This document shows positions 7,290 through 15,552 of a DNA stretch of 24,214 bases, one piece after another. Every line of letters starts with the position of its first letter. The first letter of the stretch is position 1. Source of the stretch: Lachnospiraceae bacterium UBA3785. Lineage in GTDB: Bacteria; Bacillota; Clostridia; Lachnospirales; Lachnospiraceae. The notes under the pieces are model-generated. The model was given only the letters and a program-made list of their open reading frames with translations. It was not told where the DNA came from and made no database searches. The translations under genes and the position numbers were made by a program. Location: positions 1-24,214 of the forward strand of contig DFFD01000156.1 of assembly GCA_002369495.1 (NCBI GenBank), read 5' to 3'.

Positions 7290-8189
7290 TCACTTCCCCG
7301 GAACCGGCGGCCTCCCCATCGGCGGCATCGGCATGCTGACGTTGAACACCAGCTTGATGAGCCATACAAAGAAGGCCAGCACCAGGATCGGGATGAGGCA
7401 GGACGTGACGATCATCACCGCCAGGGCCTCGATCATGTTGTTCAGGACTGTCTCGAAGGCGGAGGTCGCGACCGTGACCTTCTCCTTCGCCGCATCGATG
7501 ATATCGCCGGCTGTGGACGTCACCGCGCCGGTCAGCCTCTCCCACCAGGAGAGTTCCTCCCCGGCGTTTTCCGGCCCGGACTGGGCGTTCTCAGCAGCCT
7601 CCGCGACGACCGACTCCGCGCCGGACTCGAGTTCCTCCACGGTCTCCCTGGCGGCGTCGAGCGTCGCGCTGATCGACTCCCCGTAGGTCGTGTCGATCAT
7701 GTCCGCGACAAATGTGCTTGCCGGCACAATGACCATGATCGCGAGCGCAAAGGCAGTCAGCTTATAAGCAGTCTCCCGAAGGCCCGGCCTCCTTACAAAT
7801 ACTGTCAGCATATACAGGAGGCATGCCAGCGGTATCAGCACCTTAAATGCCGCGAACCCCAGGATCGTGAGCATGTATTTTTCGAGATAGATCGCACAGA
7901 TGACGATCACAAAATACCCGCTGATGTCCGCCAGCTTCGTCGCGATCGGCGTCGCGACGTCCCCCGGGATCAGCGTGATCGCCGCGGACGCTGCCGTCGA
8001 AGCGGCGGTCAGCTCCATCACATTTTTCTTCTTCGCGTCGAGCGAGGCGATCGTCGCCTTGTAGGTGTCCACATTCATTGCCCACTTCGCGACGACGAAA
8101 AAGGAAAGAAGCCCGATCACAAGCGGAATAATGATCGTGAGCGCGGTCTTCACTTTCGGGTCGATCTTAATTCTGTCCTTCTCCTCCAT
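7290..8189 (-). CDS. Multi-pass membrane protein of unknown function
   Basis: The predicted product has 299 residues. I do not recognise the family. Hydrophobic segments lie at about 15-36, 88-132 (probably two helices), 141-161 and 252-282. The loop between the last two (about 165-245) is Ala/Glu/Ser-rich and predicted helical. The C-terminus is Pro- and Met-rich (SMPMPPMGRPPVPGK). Start ATG 8189 has GGAGGG about 7 nt upstream, inside the end of the hydrolase gene, from which it is separated by 3 nt. It is therefore the last gene of the kinase-hydrolase operon and is probably translationally coupled. No catalytic motif is visible. Confidence 0.8.
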   Translation of the reverse strand: MEEKDRIKIDPKVKTALTIIIPLVIGLLSFFVVAKWAMNVDTYKATIASLDAKKKNVMELTAASTAASAAITLIPGDVATPIATKLADISGYFVIVICAIYLEKYMLTILGFAAFKVLIPLACLLYMLTVFVRRPGLRETAYKLTAFALAIMVIVPASTFVADMIDTTYGESISATLDAARETVEELESGAESVVAEAAENAQSGPENAGEELSWWERLTGAVTSTAGDIIDAAKEKVTVATSAFETVLNNMIEALAVMIVTSCLIPILVLAFFVWLIKLVFNVSMPMPPMGRPPVPGK

Positions 8190-8192
8190 CGA

Positions 8193-9092
8193 TCAGCCCT
8201 CCAGGAAAAATGCGCATTCCTCGTCGTTGCAGACCTTTGCCGCCTCCGTGCGGATGTTGCAGTGGAAGACGTGGTCCAGCGGCTCCGCCTCGGTCCCGTA
8301 AGTCCTGTCGATGAAGGGAACGCCCATCTCCGTGAATTTTGCGGTGAGGCCCTTCTGCGCAGGCGGCCCGGCCAGCCCGTCGGCGCTCGCCGTCATGACG
8401 AAAGCCCGCGGGAATCTCTCGTTGATATACGGGATCGGATTGACGAGCGCGACCTCCTCCTTATCCCTGATATTCTTAAGCAGGGCCTTCATGAGGCTGA
8501 TCGTGAACTTGCTGGCCCCGTTCTTCGCATCGACATTGATCTCATAGACGCCGCAGTTGAGCCCGACCGCCGCCGGCACGAACGGACGACCGTCCGGGCG
8601 GACAGGCGTCTTAAAGCCCAGCTTCGCCGCGTAGGCGGGGTCCGTGCAGGCCGCCGAGTAGATCGTCAGCATGTGTGCGCCGGCCGAGTCGCCGACCGCG
8701 TAGATGCGGTCCATGTCAAACCACTCGTCATTTTTGAACATCCACTCAAACACCAGGTTGGTGTCGACAAGTCCTGCCGGGAATTTGAACTCCGGAGCGA
8801 CCCGGTAAGTGAAGTTCACGACCGCGAACCCTCTCTGGGCGAGGTTCATGCAGTACCACTGGTAGCGCTCCTTGTCCCCGTAGGTCCAGCCGCCCCCGTG
8901 GATGCTCACGATCACCGGAAGCTTCCCTTCCGTCCCCTTCGGGCGGTAGACGTCCAGCAGCTGCCAGGCGGCGTTCGTCCCGTAGAGGATGTTGTCGCGC
9001 CGCTCGATATCCGCCGGCGTCGTGAGGCCGGCGTCGCGCTTGTCGTCCCCCGCTTTAAACGTTCTCCGCAGCATAAATGTTGTAAATGACAT
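8193..9092 (-). CDS. Alpha/beta hydrolase (HSL/acetylesterase-like)
   Basis: The predicted product has 299 residues. The oxyanion-hole motif HGGGW is at 65-69 and the nucleophile elbow GDSAG at 134-138, giving catalytic Ser136. The likely acid is Asp238 in SADGLAGPP and the likely base His274 or His277 in DHVFHCN. This pattern is that of hormone-sensitive-lipase-type carboxylesterases and BD-FAE-like acetyl esterases. No signal peptide is evident, so it is probably cytoplasmic. AAGGAG lies in the tail of the kinase gene, 3 nt separate the two reading frames, and the membrane-protein gene follows after 3 nt. The substrate is unknown. Confidence 0.9.
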   Translation of the reverse strand: MSFTTFMLRRTFKAGDDKRDAGLTTPADIERRDNILYGTNAAWQLLDVYRPKGTEGKLPVIVSIHGGGWTYGDKERYQWYCMNLAQRGFAVVNFTYRVAPEFKFPAGLVDTNLVFEWMFKNDEWFDMDRIYAVGDSAGAHMLTIYSAACTDPAYAAKLGFKTPVRPDGRPFVPAAVGLNCGVYEINVDAKNGASKFTISLMKALLKNIRDKEEVALVNPIPYINERFPRAFVMTASADGLAGPPAQKGLTAKFTEMGVPFIDRTYGTEAEPLDHVFHCNIRTEAAKVCNDEECAFFLEG

Positions 9093-9095
9093 GTC

Positions 9096-11078
9096 TCAGA
9101 TCTCCTTTTCCGCTGCCCCAAGCTGTGCCGCCAGCTCCTCGTACAGCATCTCCATATCAAGCGGCTTCGTGACATACCCGGTCATGCCGCTCTCTCTCGC
9201 TTTCGTGACCGACTCGTCGAAGACGTCCGCGGACATCGCGATGATCGGCACCCTCTGCGCGTCCGGGTGATCCAGCGCGCGTATTTTCGCCGAGGCCTCG
9301 AAGCCGTCCATCCGCGGCATGTGGATGTCCATGAGGACCGCGCTGTAGGTGCCGGCAGGCGCATTTTCAAAAAATGAAACCGCCTCCGCCCCGTCCTGCG
9401 CCACATCGGCTGTGACGCCGACCCGGCCGAGGATCCCGCAGGCGACCTTCTGGTTGATCACGTTGTCCTCCGCGAGAAGGACTTTTTTGCCACCGAGGAT
9501 CTCTCGCGGCTTCGGATCCTTCTTTGTCTCCACTTTCTCGGCCGGGCAGCAGGCCGGCAGGTCCAGCGTCAGGAAAAATGAAGTTCCCACGCCCTCCCGG
9601 CTCTCCACCCTTATGTCGCCGCCCATCATTTCCGTGAAGGTCTTCGTGATGGCAAGTCCCAGGCCCGTGCCGCTCCCGTATTTTGAGGGCGTCCTGGAAC
9701 CCTGGGCGAACGGCTTGTAGATGCTCGGCAGGAATTCCTCGCTGATCCCGCAGCCGTCGTCAGTGACCACAAATTCATTGCGGATTGCACCGTCCGCAAG
9801 GCTCTGGTGCAGCGAAAGGTTCACGTGGCCGCCCCGGTCAGTGAATTTTACCGCATTGTTCAGGAGATTGATCAGGATCTGCTTCAGACGGACGTTGTCG
9901 AAACACATGTCTTCGCAGATGATCTCCGACTCGTCCATCACCACCGAGATGCCCTTCTTCAGGGCCAGCGGATCGATGATCGTGTGGAGCTCCTTAAACA
10001 GCTTCCGCAAATTGGCGCTGACCGGGTTCAGCTTGATGTCGCCGGCCTCCGCCTTGTTAAGCTCCAGCACCTCGTTGATGATGGAGAGCAGGTATTTGCC
10101 TGAGATGCGGATATTTTCGAGATACTCCCGGGCGCCTTCCAGCGTCTCCTGCTCCATGCCGAGCGCCGAGAGACCGATCACCGCGTTCATCGGCGTGCGG
10201 AGCTCATGGCTTAAGCGCGACATGAAGCGGCTCATATCCGCGTTGGCCTGCTTCTCCTTCTCCAGCGAGCGGGCGAGTTCCTTTGAGAGTTCCTCGATCT
10301 TTCTCTGCTGCGACAGCGTCTCCGTCGCGTCAATAAAGCTTCCGACAAGCCCGATGATCGTATCGCCGTCATAGGCCGGAGCTTTCGTTGCAAAGATCTC
10401 ACGGTTTTCACCGTGGACACGGCATTTTCCCAGCACAAGATACGTGCTCTCGCCCCGGAGGACCTTCATCTCGTCCTCGCGGAAGGGCTCCGGATCGTCA
10501 TGCCAGCCCATATCCTCGTCCGTCTTGCCGATCAGAACGTCCTCCGAAGGAAAGCCGTAGAAATCGAGGAATGCCTGATTGACGCCCACGAACCTGCGCT
10601 CCGTATCCTTCCAGAACATGCAGGTCTGGGTGGTGTCCAGAACTTTTGCGAGAAGAATATCCCGGACCTTGTCCCGGGCATGTCGGTTGTGGTCCTCTGT
10701 GATATCCATGGTCGTGACATAGATCAGCTTCCCGCCGTCGTCCGCCTCCCGGGCTTCCATATTTCCCCGGAACCAGCGGTACTCTCCGTTCACGTTGAGC
10801 CTCATGCGGAACGGATAAAGCGTTCCGGGAGCCCGGAGCATCTCATACAGCTTGCTCTCAAGGCTGATCCTGTCGTCCGGATGAAAAAATACAGCAAGGT
10901 TGGAAAAGAAGTAATCCTCAAACGTATCCCTTTTCAGATGCAGAACTTCCAGAAAGCGATCCGTGATCATGACAAGTTCGTACTTACCTTCCCGGACATA
11001 GAAGATAACCGTGCAGTTCGGTATATGCTCCATCTCAGAGCGGATTTCTTCAGCCATAACGTACATTTTCTCAGTCAT
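9096..11078 (-). CDS. Hybrid sensor histidine kinase with two PAS-type domains and a receiver
   Basis: The predicted product has 660 residues. A first PAS-like region spans about 20-125 (its end reads KLIYVTTMDITEDH) and a second about 145-255 (FVGVNQAFLDFYGF). HisKA carries the phospho-acceptor His291 in SHELRTPMNAVIG. The ATPase domain has an N box (INLLNNAVKFTD, 403-414), DDGCGIS (440-446) and GTGLGLAI (470-477). The receiver (531-650) has AEDN, phospho-acceptor Asp584 in LMDIHMPRMDG and Lys638. No membrane segment is present, so it is a cytoplasmic sensor. No DNA-binding response regulator or Hpt gene is nearby, so its output partner is unknown. It is first in an operon with the hydrolase and the membrane protein; GGAGG lies 5 nt before ATG 11078. 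Confidence 0.95.
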   Translation of the reverse strand: MTEKMYVMAEEIRSEMEHIPNCTVIFYVREGKYELVMITDRFLEVLHLKRDTFEDYFFSNLAVFFHPDDRISLESKLYEMLRAPGTLYPFRMRLNVNGEYRWFRGNMEAREADDGGKLIYVTTMDITEDHNRHARDKVRDILLAKVLDTTQTCMFWKDTERRFVGVNQAFLDFYGFPSEDVLIGKTDEDMGWHDDPEPFREDEMKVLRGESTYLVLGKCRVHGENREIFATKAPAYDGDTIIGLVGSFIDATETLSQQRKIEELSKELARSLEKEKQANADMSRFMSRLSHELRTPMNAVIGLSALGMEQETLEGAREYLENIRISGKYLLSIINEVLELNKAEAGDIKLNPVSANLRKLFKELHTIIDPLALKKGISVVMDESEIICEDMCFDNVRLKQILINLLNNAVKFTDRGGHVNLSLHQSLADGAIRNEFVVTDDGCGISEEFLPSIYKPFAQGSRTPSKYGSGTGLGLAITKTFTEMMGGDIRVESREGVGTSFFLTLDLPACCPAEKVETKKDPKPREILGGKKVLLAEDNVINQKVACGILGRVGVTADVAQDGAEAVSFFENAPAGTYSAVLMDIHMPRMDGFEASAKIRALDHPDAQRVPIIAMSADVFDESVTKARESGMTGYVTKPLDMEMLYEELAAQLGAAEKEI

Positions 11079-11110
11079 CTCATCCTCCCTGTCAGCAGTT
11101 TTCTGTTTTT

Positions 11111-11139
11111 ATTCTAGCATATTTAACCTTTATAAGCAA
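11111..11139 (-). promoter_or_regulatory. Promoter of the histidine kinase operon
   Basis: On the minus strand TTGCTT (11139-11134) and TAGAAT (11116-11111) are 17 bp apart, and TG one base before the -10 box makes it an extended -10 promoter. It overlaps the terminator of the upstream operon. Confidence 0.6.
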
Positions 11140-11140
11140 T

Positions 11141-11168
11141 AAAAGGGCTGCCCAAACGGACAGTCCTT
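11141..11168 (-). terminator. Terminator of the metallophosphoesterase operon
   Basis: The minus strand has arms AAGGACTGTCC and GGGCAGCCCTT with a GTTT loop (one mismatch, one G-U pair), followed by TTTT. It starts about 11 nt after the stop codon at 11179 and ends the ten-gene leftward run. Confidence 0.7.
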
Positions 11169-11178
11169 CTCCGATACA

Positions 11179-12381
11179 TTATTTCTTAAAATAAACATTT
11201 ACCACCATGATCTCGCTGTCGCAGCCTACCCTAAGAGGCGGACCGTAATAGCCGACACCCGACGTGACGACCGTCTGGAGATCATCCACAACCTTGAACC
11301 CGTAATTGTTCTCATTGAAGAACGGCGTGAACAGGGTCGCAGGGAACATCTGGCCGGCATGCGTGTGGCCGCTCATCGCAAGGTCGGCGCCGTTTGCCTT
11401 CAGGTTCTTATAATCAACCGGCTCATGCTCCAGCACCAGAACCGGCAGTGAGGTATCGATCCCCTTCATGAGTTCCGAAGCCGTAAGGTGCTCCTCCGTG
11501 CCTCTTCCGGACTTCTCGCCGTCCTCACGCAGGACCAGAACGATTGAATCGTCCACGACCTTTACAACCTCATCCGAAAGCACCTCCATACCGCAGCCGC
11601 AGATGAAATCCGTCACTTCCTTGCTTCTTTCGGCGTCCTCGACCGCTGTCATGGGGAATCCTCCGAAGAGAGGCTCCTCGACATCGTGGTTCCCGTAGAC
11701 GCCGTAGCTGCCGTATCTGGCTTTGATTCCCTTCAGGATCTCCTGGTAGACTTCCGGCTCTCTCAGGCCGTAATAAGTGCTCGTCAGGAAGTCCCCGGCG
11801 GTGAGCACCAGGTCCGCATCCTGTGCATTGACGAGGTCGACCATCTTCTGCATGGTCTCGGGATGCGAGTTGACGCTCATGTGCAGGTCACCGAGCAGGA
11901 CAACCTTGAGCGGCCGGTCACCCAGATCCGTTTTCAGCTCCTTATCGATCGTCACATCGAGCGAGTGCACCTTCACATCCTGCGCATGGACGAGACCGTA
12001 CGCGTTCACGAGGATCGTCCCCAGGCAGACTACTGCAAGAAGCACCCTTGCCGCCGCCATAAGCGCCTCTCTCTTACCGCTTCCAAAGAGGAAAATGAGA
12101 AGCAGCAGAAGCCAGGCAGCAAGCTCAAGGAGTATCAGGTAGAAAAGGAAGCCCAGGATCACATTTCCGATCCGCATCATGAAGAATTTGAACGCGGAAT
12201 CCGGAAGAAATGCCCCCAGAACGGGAGGCAGTACGCCGATAAGAAGCAGCAATACCACCGCCACGGCAAACCCCTTCTGGTCCCTGTAGGAGGGAAATGC
12301 AAAGAGAAACAGGCCGTGCAGCATCAAAGTCATCAGAATATAAGTCACTACATAAGCAGATGGTATTAAGTATGTATACAT
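11179..12381 (-). CDS. Membrane-anchored calcineurin-like metallophosphoesterase
   Basis: The predicted product has 400 residues. Four hydrophobic segments occupy about residues 5-30, 38-60, 68-99 and 108-130. The catalytic domain has all the family metal motifs: GDLH (164-167), GDF (196-198), GNHD (230-233), the His in EHEP (about 319) and GHTHAGQ (338-344). This is the architecture of YkuE/YaeI-type phosphoesterases. The domain follows the last helix; its side of the membrane cannot be decided here. ATG 12381 directly abuts the TAA of the DUF975-CmpB gene (the junction reads TAAATG), so translation is probably coupled. The substrate and any link to the dehydratase genes are unknown. Confidence 0.92.
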   Translation of the reverse strand: MYTYLIPSAYVVTYILMTLMLHGLFLFAFPSYRDQKGFAVAVVLLLLIGVLPPVLGAFLPDSAFKFFMMRIGNVILGFLFYLILLELAAWLLLLLIFLFGSGKREALMAAARVLLAVVCLGTILVNAYGLVHAQDVKVHSLDVTIDKELKTDLGDRPLKVVLLGDLHMSVNSHPETMQKMVDLVNAQDADLVLTAGDFLTSTYYGLREPEVYQEILKGIKARYGSYGVYGNHDVEEPLFGGFPMTAVEDAERSKEVTDFICGCGMEVLSDEVVKVVDDSIVLVLREDGEKSGRGTEEHLTASELMKGIDTSLPVLVLEHEPVDYKNLKANGADLAMSGHTHAGQMFPATLFTPFFNENNYGFKVVDDLQTVVTSGVGYYGPPLRVGCDSEIMVVNVYFKK

Positions 12382-14310
12382 TTATGTCAGTCCTCCCGGC
12401 CAGATTACCCCGGCAATTGCCTGGTCTGTCCGGCTCTCCTCTCCTTCATTTGTTGTCTCGGCACCGCCGGGCTCGATATCCGTGATGCCTTCGCCCATAT
12501 TCGGATGCTTCGATGAATACGTATTGTCCACGAGGAACACGCACATAACAACCGCCACCGCGATCGTAAAGGCCTTAACCGGAAGCTGTCTCGTCATCGT
12601 GTCAAGGGCCGGCGCCAGCAGGTAGATGATGACCGAGCCCAGGATTCCGAATGCAAGCAGGCCTTCCGCACAGACCCTGCCCTGAATATTCAGGAAGTAT
12701 CCGGAATAATCCCACCACTTCTGGCCGTCATGCGTCAGCTCAAGATACCATCCCGTAAAGTATTCAACGAATCCGCAGAGGATGATGGACGCTGCAAAAT
12801 GAACCGGCAGATTGTTGCGGAGCTTCTTAAGGAGCAGCAACACGATCACGGCGCCTGTGCCGTAAATCGGAAGCCACGGTCCGTGCAGTACGCCGCGGTT
12901 GACAAATTTACCGGTCTCAATAAGGTGCAGAGACACCTCCCAGAGCCAGCCCACAAACGAAAGTTCCAGGAACAGGAAGCAGATCGTCGTGAGGGAATAG
13001 TTTCTCATATAGTAAATGCCTTCCGCTCTCGGATCCTTCACGCGTCCGGGAGCAACCACCAGCCGCATCGGGTAGGATTCCTTCGCCAGAACGCTCTGCG
13101 CTTCTTTCAGGCGGGCTTTTGTCGCCTGGCTTCTCTCGTAGGCCTCCTCTTCCCGGGTCTGTTTTAAGACTATGCCGAACCAGTCTGCCATGAAGTTGAA
13201 GAATCCCATTCTGGGCGGCTCCTCAGGCTGAGGAGATTCCAGTTCAGCTCTCTCCACAGCATAGACTCCGATCAGACTCCCGTCATCCGCTTTCTTGTAG
13301 AGCCAGGTATCGTTCAGCAATTCGGCGTTCAGAACGTATTTGGCTTTCGCCTCATCCCTCAGCTTGACGTAGTACTCTGCCATAGCTGCAGTAAAGTAAG
13401 GATTTATAAAAAGAATTCTTAACAGTCCGAAAGTAAACATATCCAGCAAATTCCAGCCTATAAACGAGAGCTGTTTTACGAAGAGATCCCATTTATGACC
13501 CTTCATCATATCCCGCGACAGTCTGAGTGCTTCTCTCGTCCTTATATCCGGATTCTCCGCAACGATATACGGAACCATATAGTACTGAAAATATTTAATC
13601 ACGCCGCCTATGATCGTGAAGGACCACAGGGTCACCAGAATTGTCGTCAGAACAAGAGTTTTGGTTGTTCTGAACCAGCGCCGTACCTGATGAAAATACA
13701 GAAAGCGGGTATACGGCACCCTCTTATATATGCGGGCTTCCAGGAAAAATCGACACATGACTGCCTCGTAAAATCTCTGGATAAACGCCCAGTAGAAAAG
13801 ATAAACCAGAAGGGCTCCGAGGATTGCAATCAGAGTGGAGACCGTGTCCGAGCGGCTGATCTGCCGCATGGCTGAAACGACTTTAACCCAGAGAGCGCCT
13901 GACGAGAAAGAATTGATTGCAGCGGAAAGATAGCCTCTTGTCCTTCCGAAGGCAGAATCCTTGGCGTTCTCGATAACCTGTGCCTGGATCTGCTGCGACA
14001 TCTCGTCGCCTTTTTCCACACCGTCGGTCAGAAGCTCAAGCAGTACATCAGAAGGCGTCTGGCTCGCCAGCATGCCGGTGCTGGCCACATCTTCCCCGGC
14101 CTCATCAGAATCACCTGTCAATTGAGCAATGATCTCGTTCTGACCGGTAGCCAGGCTCTTAAGACCGTTAAATGCGTCTATAAAGGATGTATGGAGAAGC
14201 GCCGCCAATATGCAAACCATGACCAGCAAGGCATAATGCAGCTTCAGAGTCCCAAGAGCGGCCTTTTTCATCTCCTTTGATGTCATGAATTTTTTCTTAC
14301 CGTCTTTCAT
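12382..14310 (-). CDS. DUF975 - CmpB-type (ABC_trans_CmpB) membrane fusion protein
   Basis: The predicted product has 642 residues. Residues 1-320 resemble DUF975 integral membrane proteins: hydrophobic helices near 25-45 and 155-180, then MVPYIVAENPDIRTREALRLS, MKGHKWDLF and the LSFIGWNLL block. After a charged linker (about 340-430), residues 435-600 resemble the putative ABC-transporter CmpB family: FVGWLWEVSLHLIETGKFVNRG, LHGPWLPIYGTG, FVEYFTGWYLE, WWDYSGYFLNIQGRVC. Both families are common in Clostridia and lack an assigned function. AGGAAGG lies upstream of ATG 14310. The gene lies 29 nt after the cooT-like gene, with a stem-loop between them. No ATPase partner is encoded nearby, so a transport role is not supported. 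Confidence 0.8.
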   Translation of the reverse strand: MKDGKKKFMTSKEMKKAALGTLKLHYALLVMVCILAALLHTSFIDAFNGLKSLATGQNEIIAQLTGDSDEAGEDVASTGMLASQTPSDVLLELLTDGVEKGDEMSQQIQAQVIENAKDSAFGRTRGYLSAAINSFSSGALWVKVVSAMRQISRSDTVSTLIAILGALLVYLFYWAFIQRFYEAVMCRFFLEARIYKRVPYTRFLYFHQVRRWFRTTKTLVLTTILVTLWSFTIIGGVIKYFQYYMVPYIVAENPDIRTREALRLSRDMMKGHKWDLFVKQLSFIGWNLLDMFTFGLLRILFINPYFTAAMAEYYVKLRDEAKAKYVLNAELLNDTWLYKKADDGSLIGVYAVERAELESPQPEEPPRMGFFNFMADWFGIVLKQTREEEAYERSQATKARLKEAQSVLAKESYPMRLVVAPGRVKDPRAEGIYYMRNYSLTTICFLFLELSFVGWLWEVSLHLIETGKFVNRGVLHGPWLPIYGTGAVIVLLLLKKLRNNLPVHFAASIILCGFVEYFTGWYLELTHDGQKWWDYSGYFLNIQGRVCAEGLLAFGILGSVIIYLLAPALDTMTRQLPVKAFTIAVAVVMCVFLVDNTYSSKHPNMGEGITDIEPGGAETTNEGEESRTDQAIAGVIWPGGLT

Positions 14311-14326
14311 TCTGCCTTCCTAACTG

Positions 14327-14353
14327 ACAGCCTCCCTTTTTAAGGGAGGCTGT
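14327..14353. other. Intercistronic stem-loop at the end of the cooT-like gene
   Basis: A perfect 12-bp stem (ACAGCCTCCCTT, 3-nt loop, AAGGGAGGCTGT) overlaps the last codons and the stop of the cooT-like gene. No T-run follows on the minus strand, so it is more likely an RNA stability or processing element, or a partial attenuator, than a full terminator. It separates the metal genes from the membrane genes. Confidence 0.6.
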
Positions 14354-14531
14354 TCTGATGGATAATTACAACGTTGTTTTCAAGATCGATGCTTTTTATG
14401 GTTCCGATTATCTCCTTTCGGACGCCGAACAGATCCCGGAAAACGAGCTTGTCTCCCTCCACCTTCACAGAGGATGTACTGCTCATGATAAGTTTTTTGT
14501 CGATATCAGTATAAACATTTGCCAGACACAT
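14340..14531 (-). CDS. cooT: CooT-type nickel-binding protein
   Basis: The predicted product has 63 residues. It begins MCLANVYTD and continues with a small beta-barrel-like pattern (SVKVEGDKLVFRDLFG, NVVIIHQ). This matches the CooT family (about 60-66 residues, MCxAxxY start), dimeric Ni(II)-binding proteins known from CO dehydrogenase maturation in which Cys2 binds the metal. AAGGGGG lies about 9 nt before ATG 14531. It follows the His-rich gene by 17 nt and shares the operon with a CooC-type ATPase. CODH itself is absent from the window, so the nickel client may be another enzyme of this operon or a CODH elsewhere. Confidence 0.85.
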   Translation of the reverse strand: MCLANVYTDIDKKLIMSSTSSVKVEGDKLVFRDLFGVRKEIIGTIKSIDLENNVVIIHQNSLP

Positions 14532-14548
14532 GTCAACATACCCCCTTT

Positions 14549-14818
14549 TCAGAGCAATTCAGCCGCTTTCTTAAGCTTCTCATTTCCTTCTTTGAAGTTT
14601 TCGGCCGCCTGCCTGATGAGTTCCGCCGCCTCCGCACAGCCGTCTGCGGCAAGAGCTTCGGCCATCTCCCGGATCTCCTCCGCGTGATGCTCGTTGTGGC
14701 TTAAGAGGTAACCCAGCATGGTTTTTCTCTTCTCCTGCTCACTCATGCCTCTGGGGAGCTCTTCCCCATGATGATGTCCGTGCCCATGTTCATGCCTGTG
14801 TGCTTCCTCGTGTCCCAT
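14549..14818 (-). CDS. Small His-rich protein, probable metal carrier
   Basis: The predicted product has 89 residues. The first 20 (MGHEEAHRHEHGHGHHHGEE) contain eight His, a typical soft-metal or nickel-storage tail. The rest is an acidic two-helix segment (LGYLLSHNEHHAEEIREMAE, then EAAELIRQAAENFKEGNEKLKKA) with three more His. ATG 14818 has GAGGTG about 8 nt upstream; a GTG at 14827 is the alternative start. It lies between the acetyl-CoA-synthase-like gene and the cooT-like gene, so nickel binding is the natural inference. I do not recognise a named family. Confidence 0.75.
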   Translation of the reverse strand: MGHEEAHRHEHGHGHHHGEELPRGMSEQEKRKTMLGYLLSHNEHHAEEIREMAEALAADGCAEAAELIRQAAENFKEGNEKLKKAAELL

Positions 14819-14828
14819 CTCAATCACC

Positions 14829-15542
14829 TCATTTTCCTTTTTTGAGAGCCTTCAGGTGCTCTTCCCGCATTCCGTCGACCTCGTCGCAGACCGGCTTCAT
14901 GCTGCAGTGACTGCAGTCAAGGTTCAGCCCGTCCATGATGTGGGTGAGCGTCTTCGTGATGTCGTCCACCTTCTTTGCGTTCGGCGCGAGCGCCTCGACG
15001 ATCTGCTCATCCGTGATGAAGATCATGCGGACCTTCTTAACGCCCGGGATCTCCTTGTAGCGGGCGATATAGTCCGCCCCGACTGATGAAAATGAAATTC
15101 CCGCGCGGGCCGCCTTCGCACTCACCCGGACCTGCTCCTTGTAGGAGGTCGTCGAGACCCTGACCATGTAGCCCTTCGGAAAAACGTGATATCTCACAAA
15201 TTCCATCTTCCGGATGGCGTCATGGGCCGCCTCGTCCTCCCCGAGCTCCTCCGTGCCGAGAATGGCGATGCGGGCGAAGGCTGTGTCGGACCTGACAGCC
15301 GGAAGGTCCCGGCCGACGATCAGGATCTCGTCCTCCGAAAAGTCCGGGTCCGTCGTCACGCAGGTATAGTTGACCGAGGGTTTTCCGCTGCCTCCCAGCT
15401 CGAACGCGGCCTCCCGCTGCATGACAAGCTCGCTGCTGCCGCTGTCCGGCCAGGGCCGGGCGGAGGCGCCGCCAATGCGGCGCACATCTCCTTTCCCGAC
15501 CTCCAGCATCGTCTCCTTAATGATCTTATCGTATATGTTCAT
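14829..15542 (-). CDS. Stand-alone acetyl-CoA synthase middle-domain-like protein
   Basis: The predicted product has 237 residues. The segment AAFELGGSG, ILIVGRDLPAV, GYMVRVSTTSYKEQVRVS and ...IPGVKKVRMIFITDEQ follows, in order, the middle region of the CO dehydrogenase/acetyl-CoA synthase beta subunit (AcsB/CdhC), judged by my memory of that sequence. It ends with Cys210-x2-Cys213-x5-Cys219, at the place where AcsB begins its A-cluster Cys-x2-Cys-x8-Cys. The N-terminal CODH-contact domain and the large C-terminal A-cluster domain are missing, so it cannot be a complete acetyl-CoA synthase. ATG 15542 has only a weak site and lies 10 nt after the small membrane gene, suggesting coupling. Its neighbours cooT, the His-rich gene and the cooC-like gene make a Ni/Fe-S role attractive. 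Confidence 0.7.
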   Translation of the reverse strand: MNIYDKIIKETMLEVGKGDVRRIGGASARPWPDSGSSELVMQREAAFELGGSGKPSVNYTCVTTDPDFSEDEILIVGRDLPAVRSDTAFARIAILGTEELGEDEAAHDAIRKMEFVRYHVFPKGYMVRVSTTSYKEQVRVSAKAARAGISFSSVGADYIARYKEIPGVKKVRMIFITDEQIVEALAPNAKKVDDITKTLTHIMDGLNLDCSHCSMKPVCDEVDGMREEHLKALKKGK

Positions 15543-15552
15543 ATCTTTACCA

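Noticed and set aside
6221..7369. Open frame of about 382 codons opposite rpoN
   Set aside because: It runs through the rpoN coding region and the perfect hairpin; no protein family is recognisable.
14829..15542. Complete acetyl-CoA synthase or CO dehydrogenase subunit
   Set aside because: Only the middle region is present; the N-terminal and A-cluster domains are missing, and no frameshifted remainder is seen on either side.
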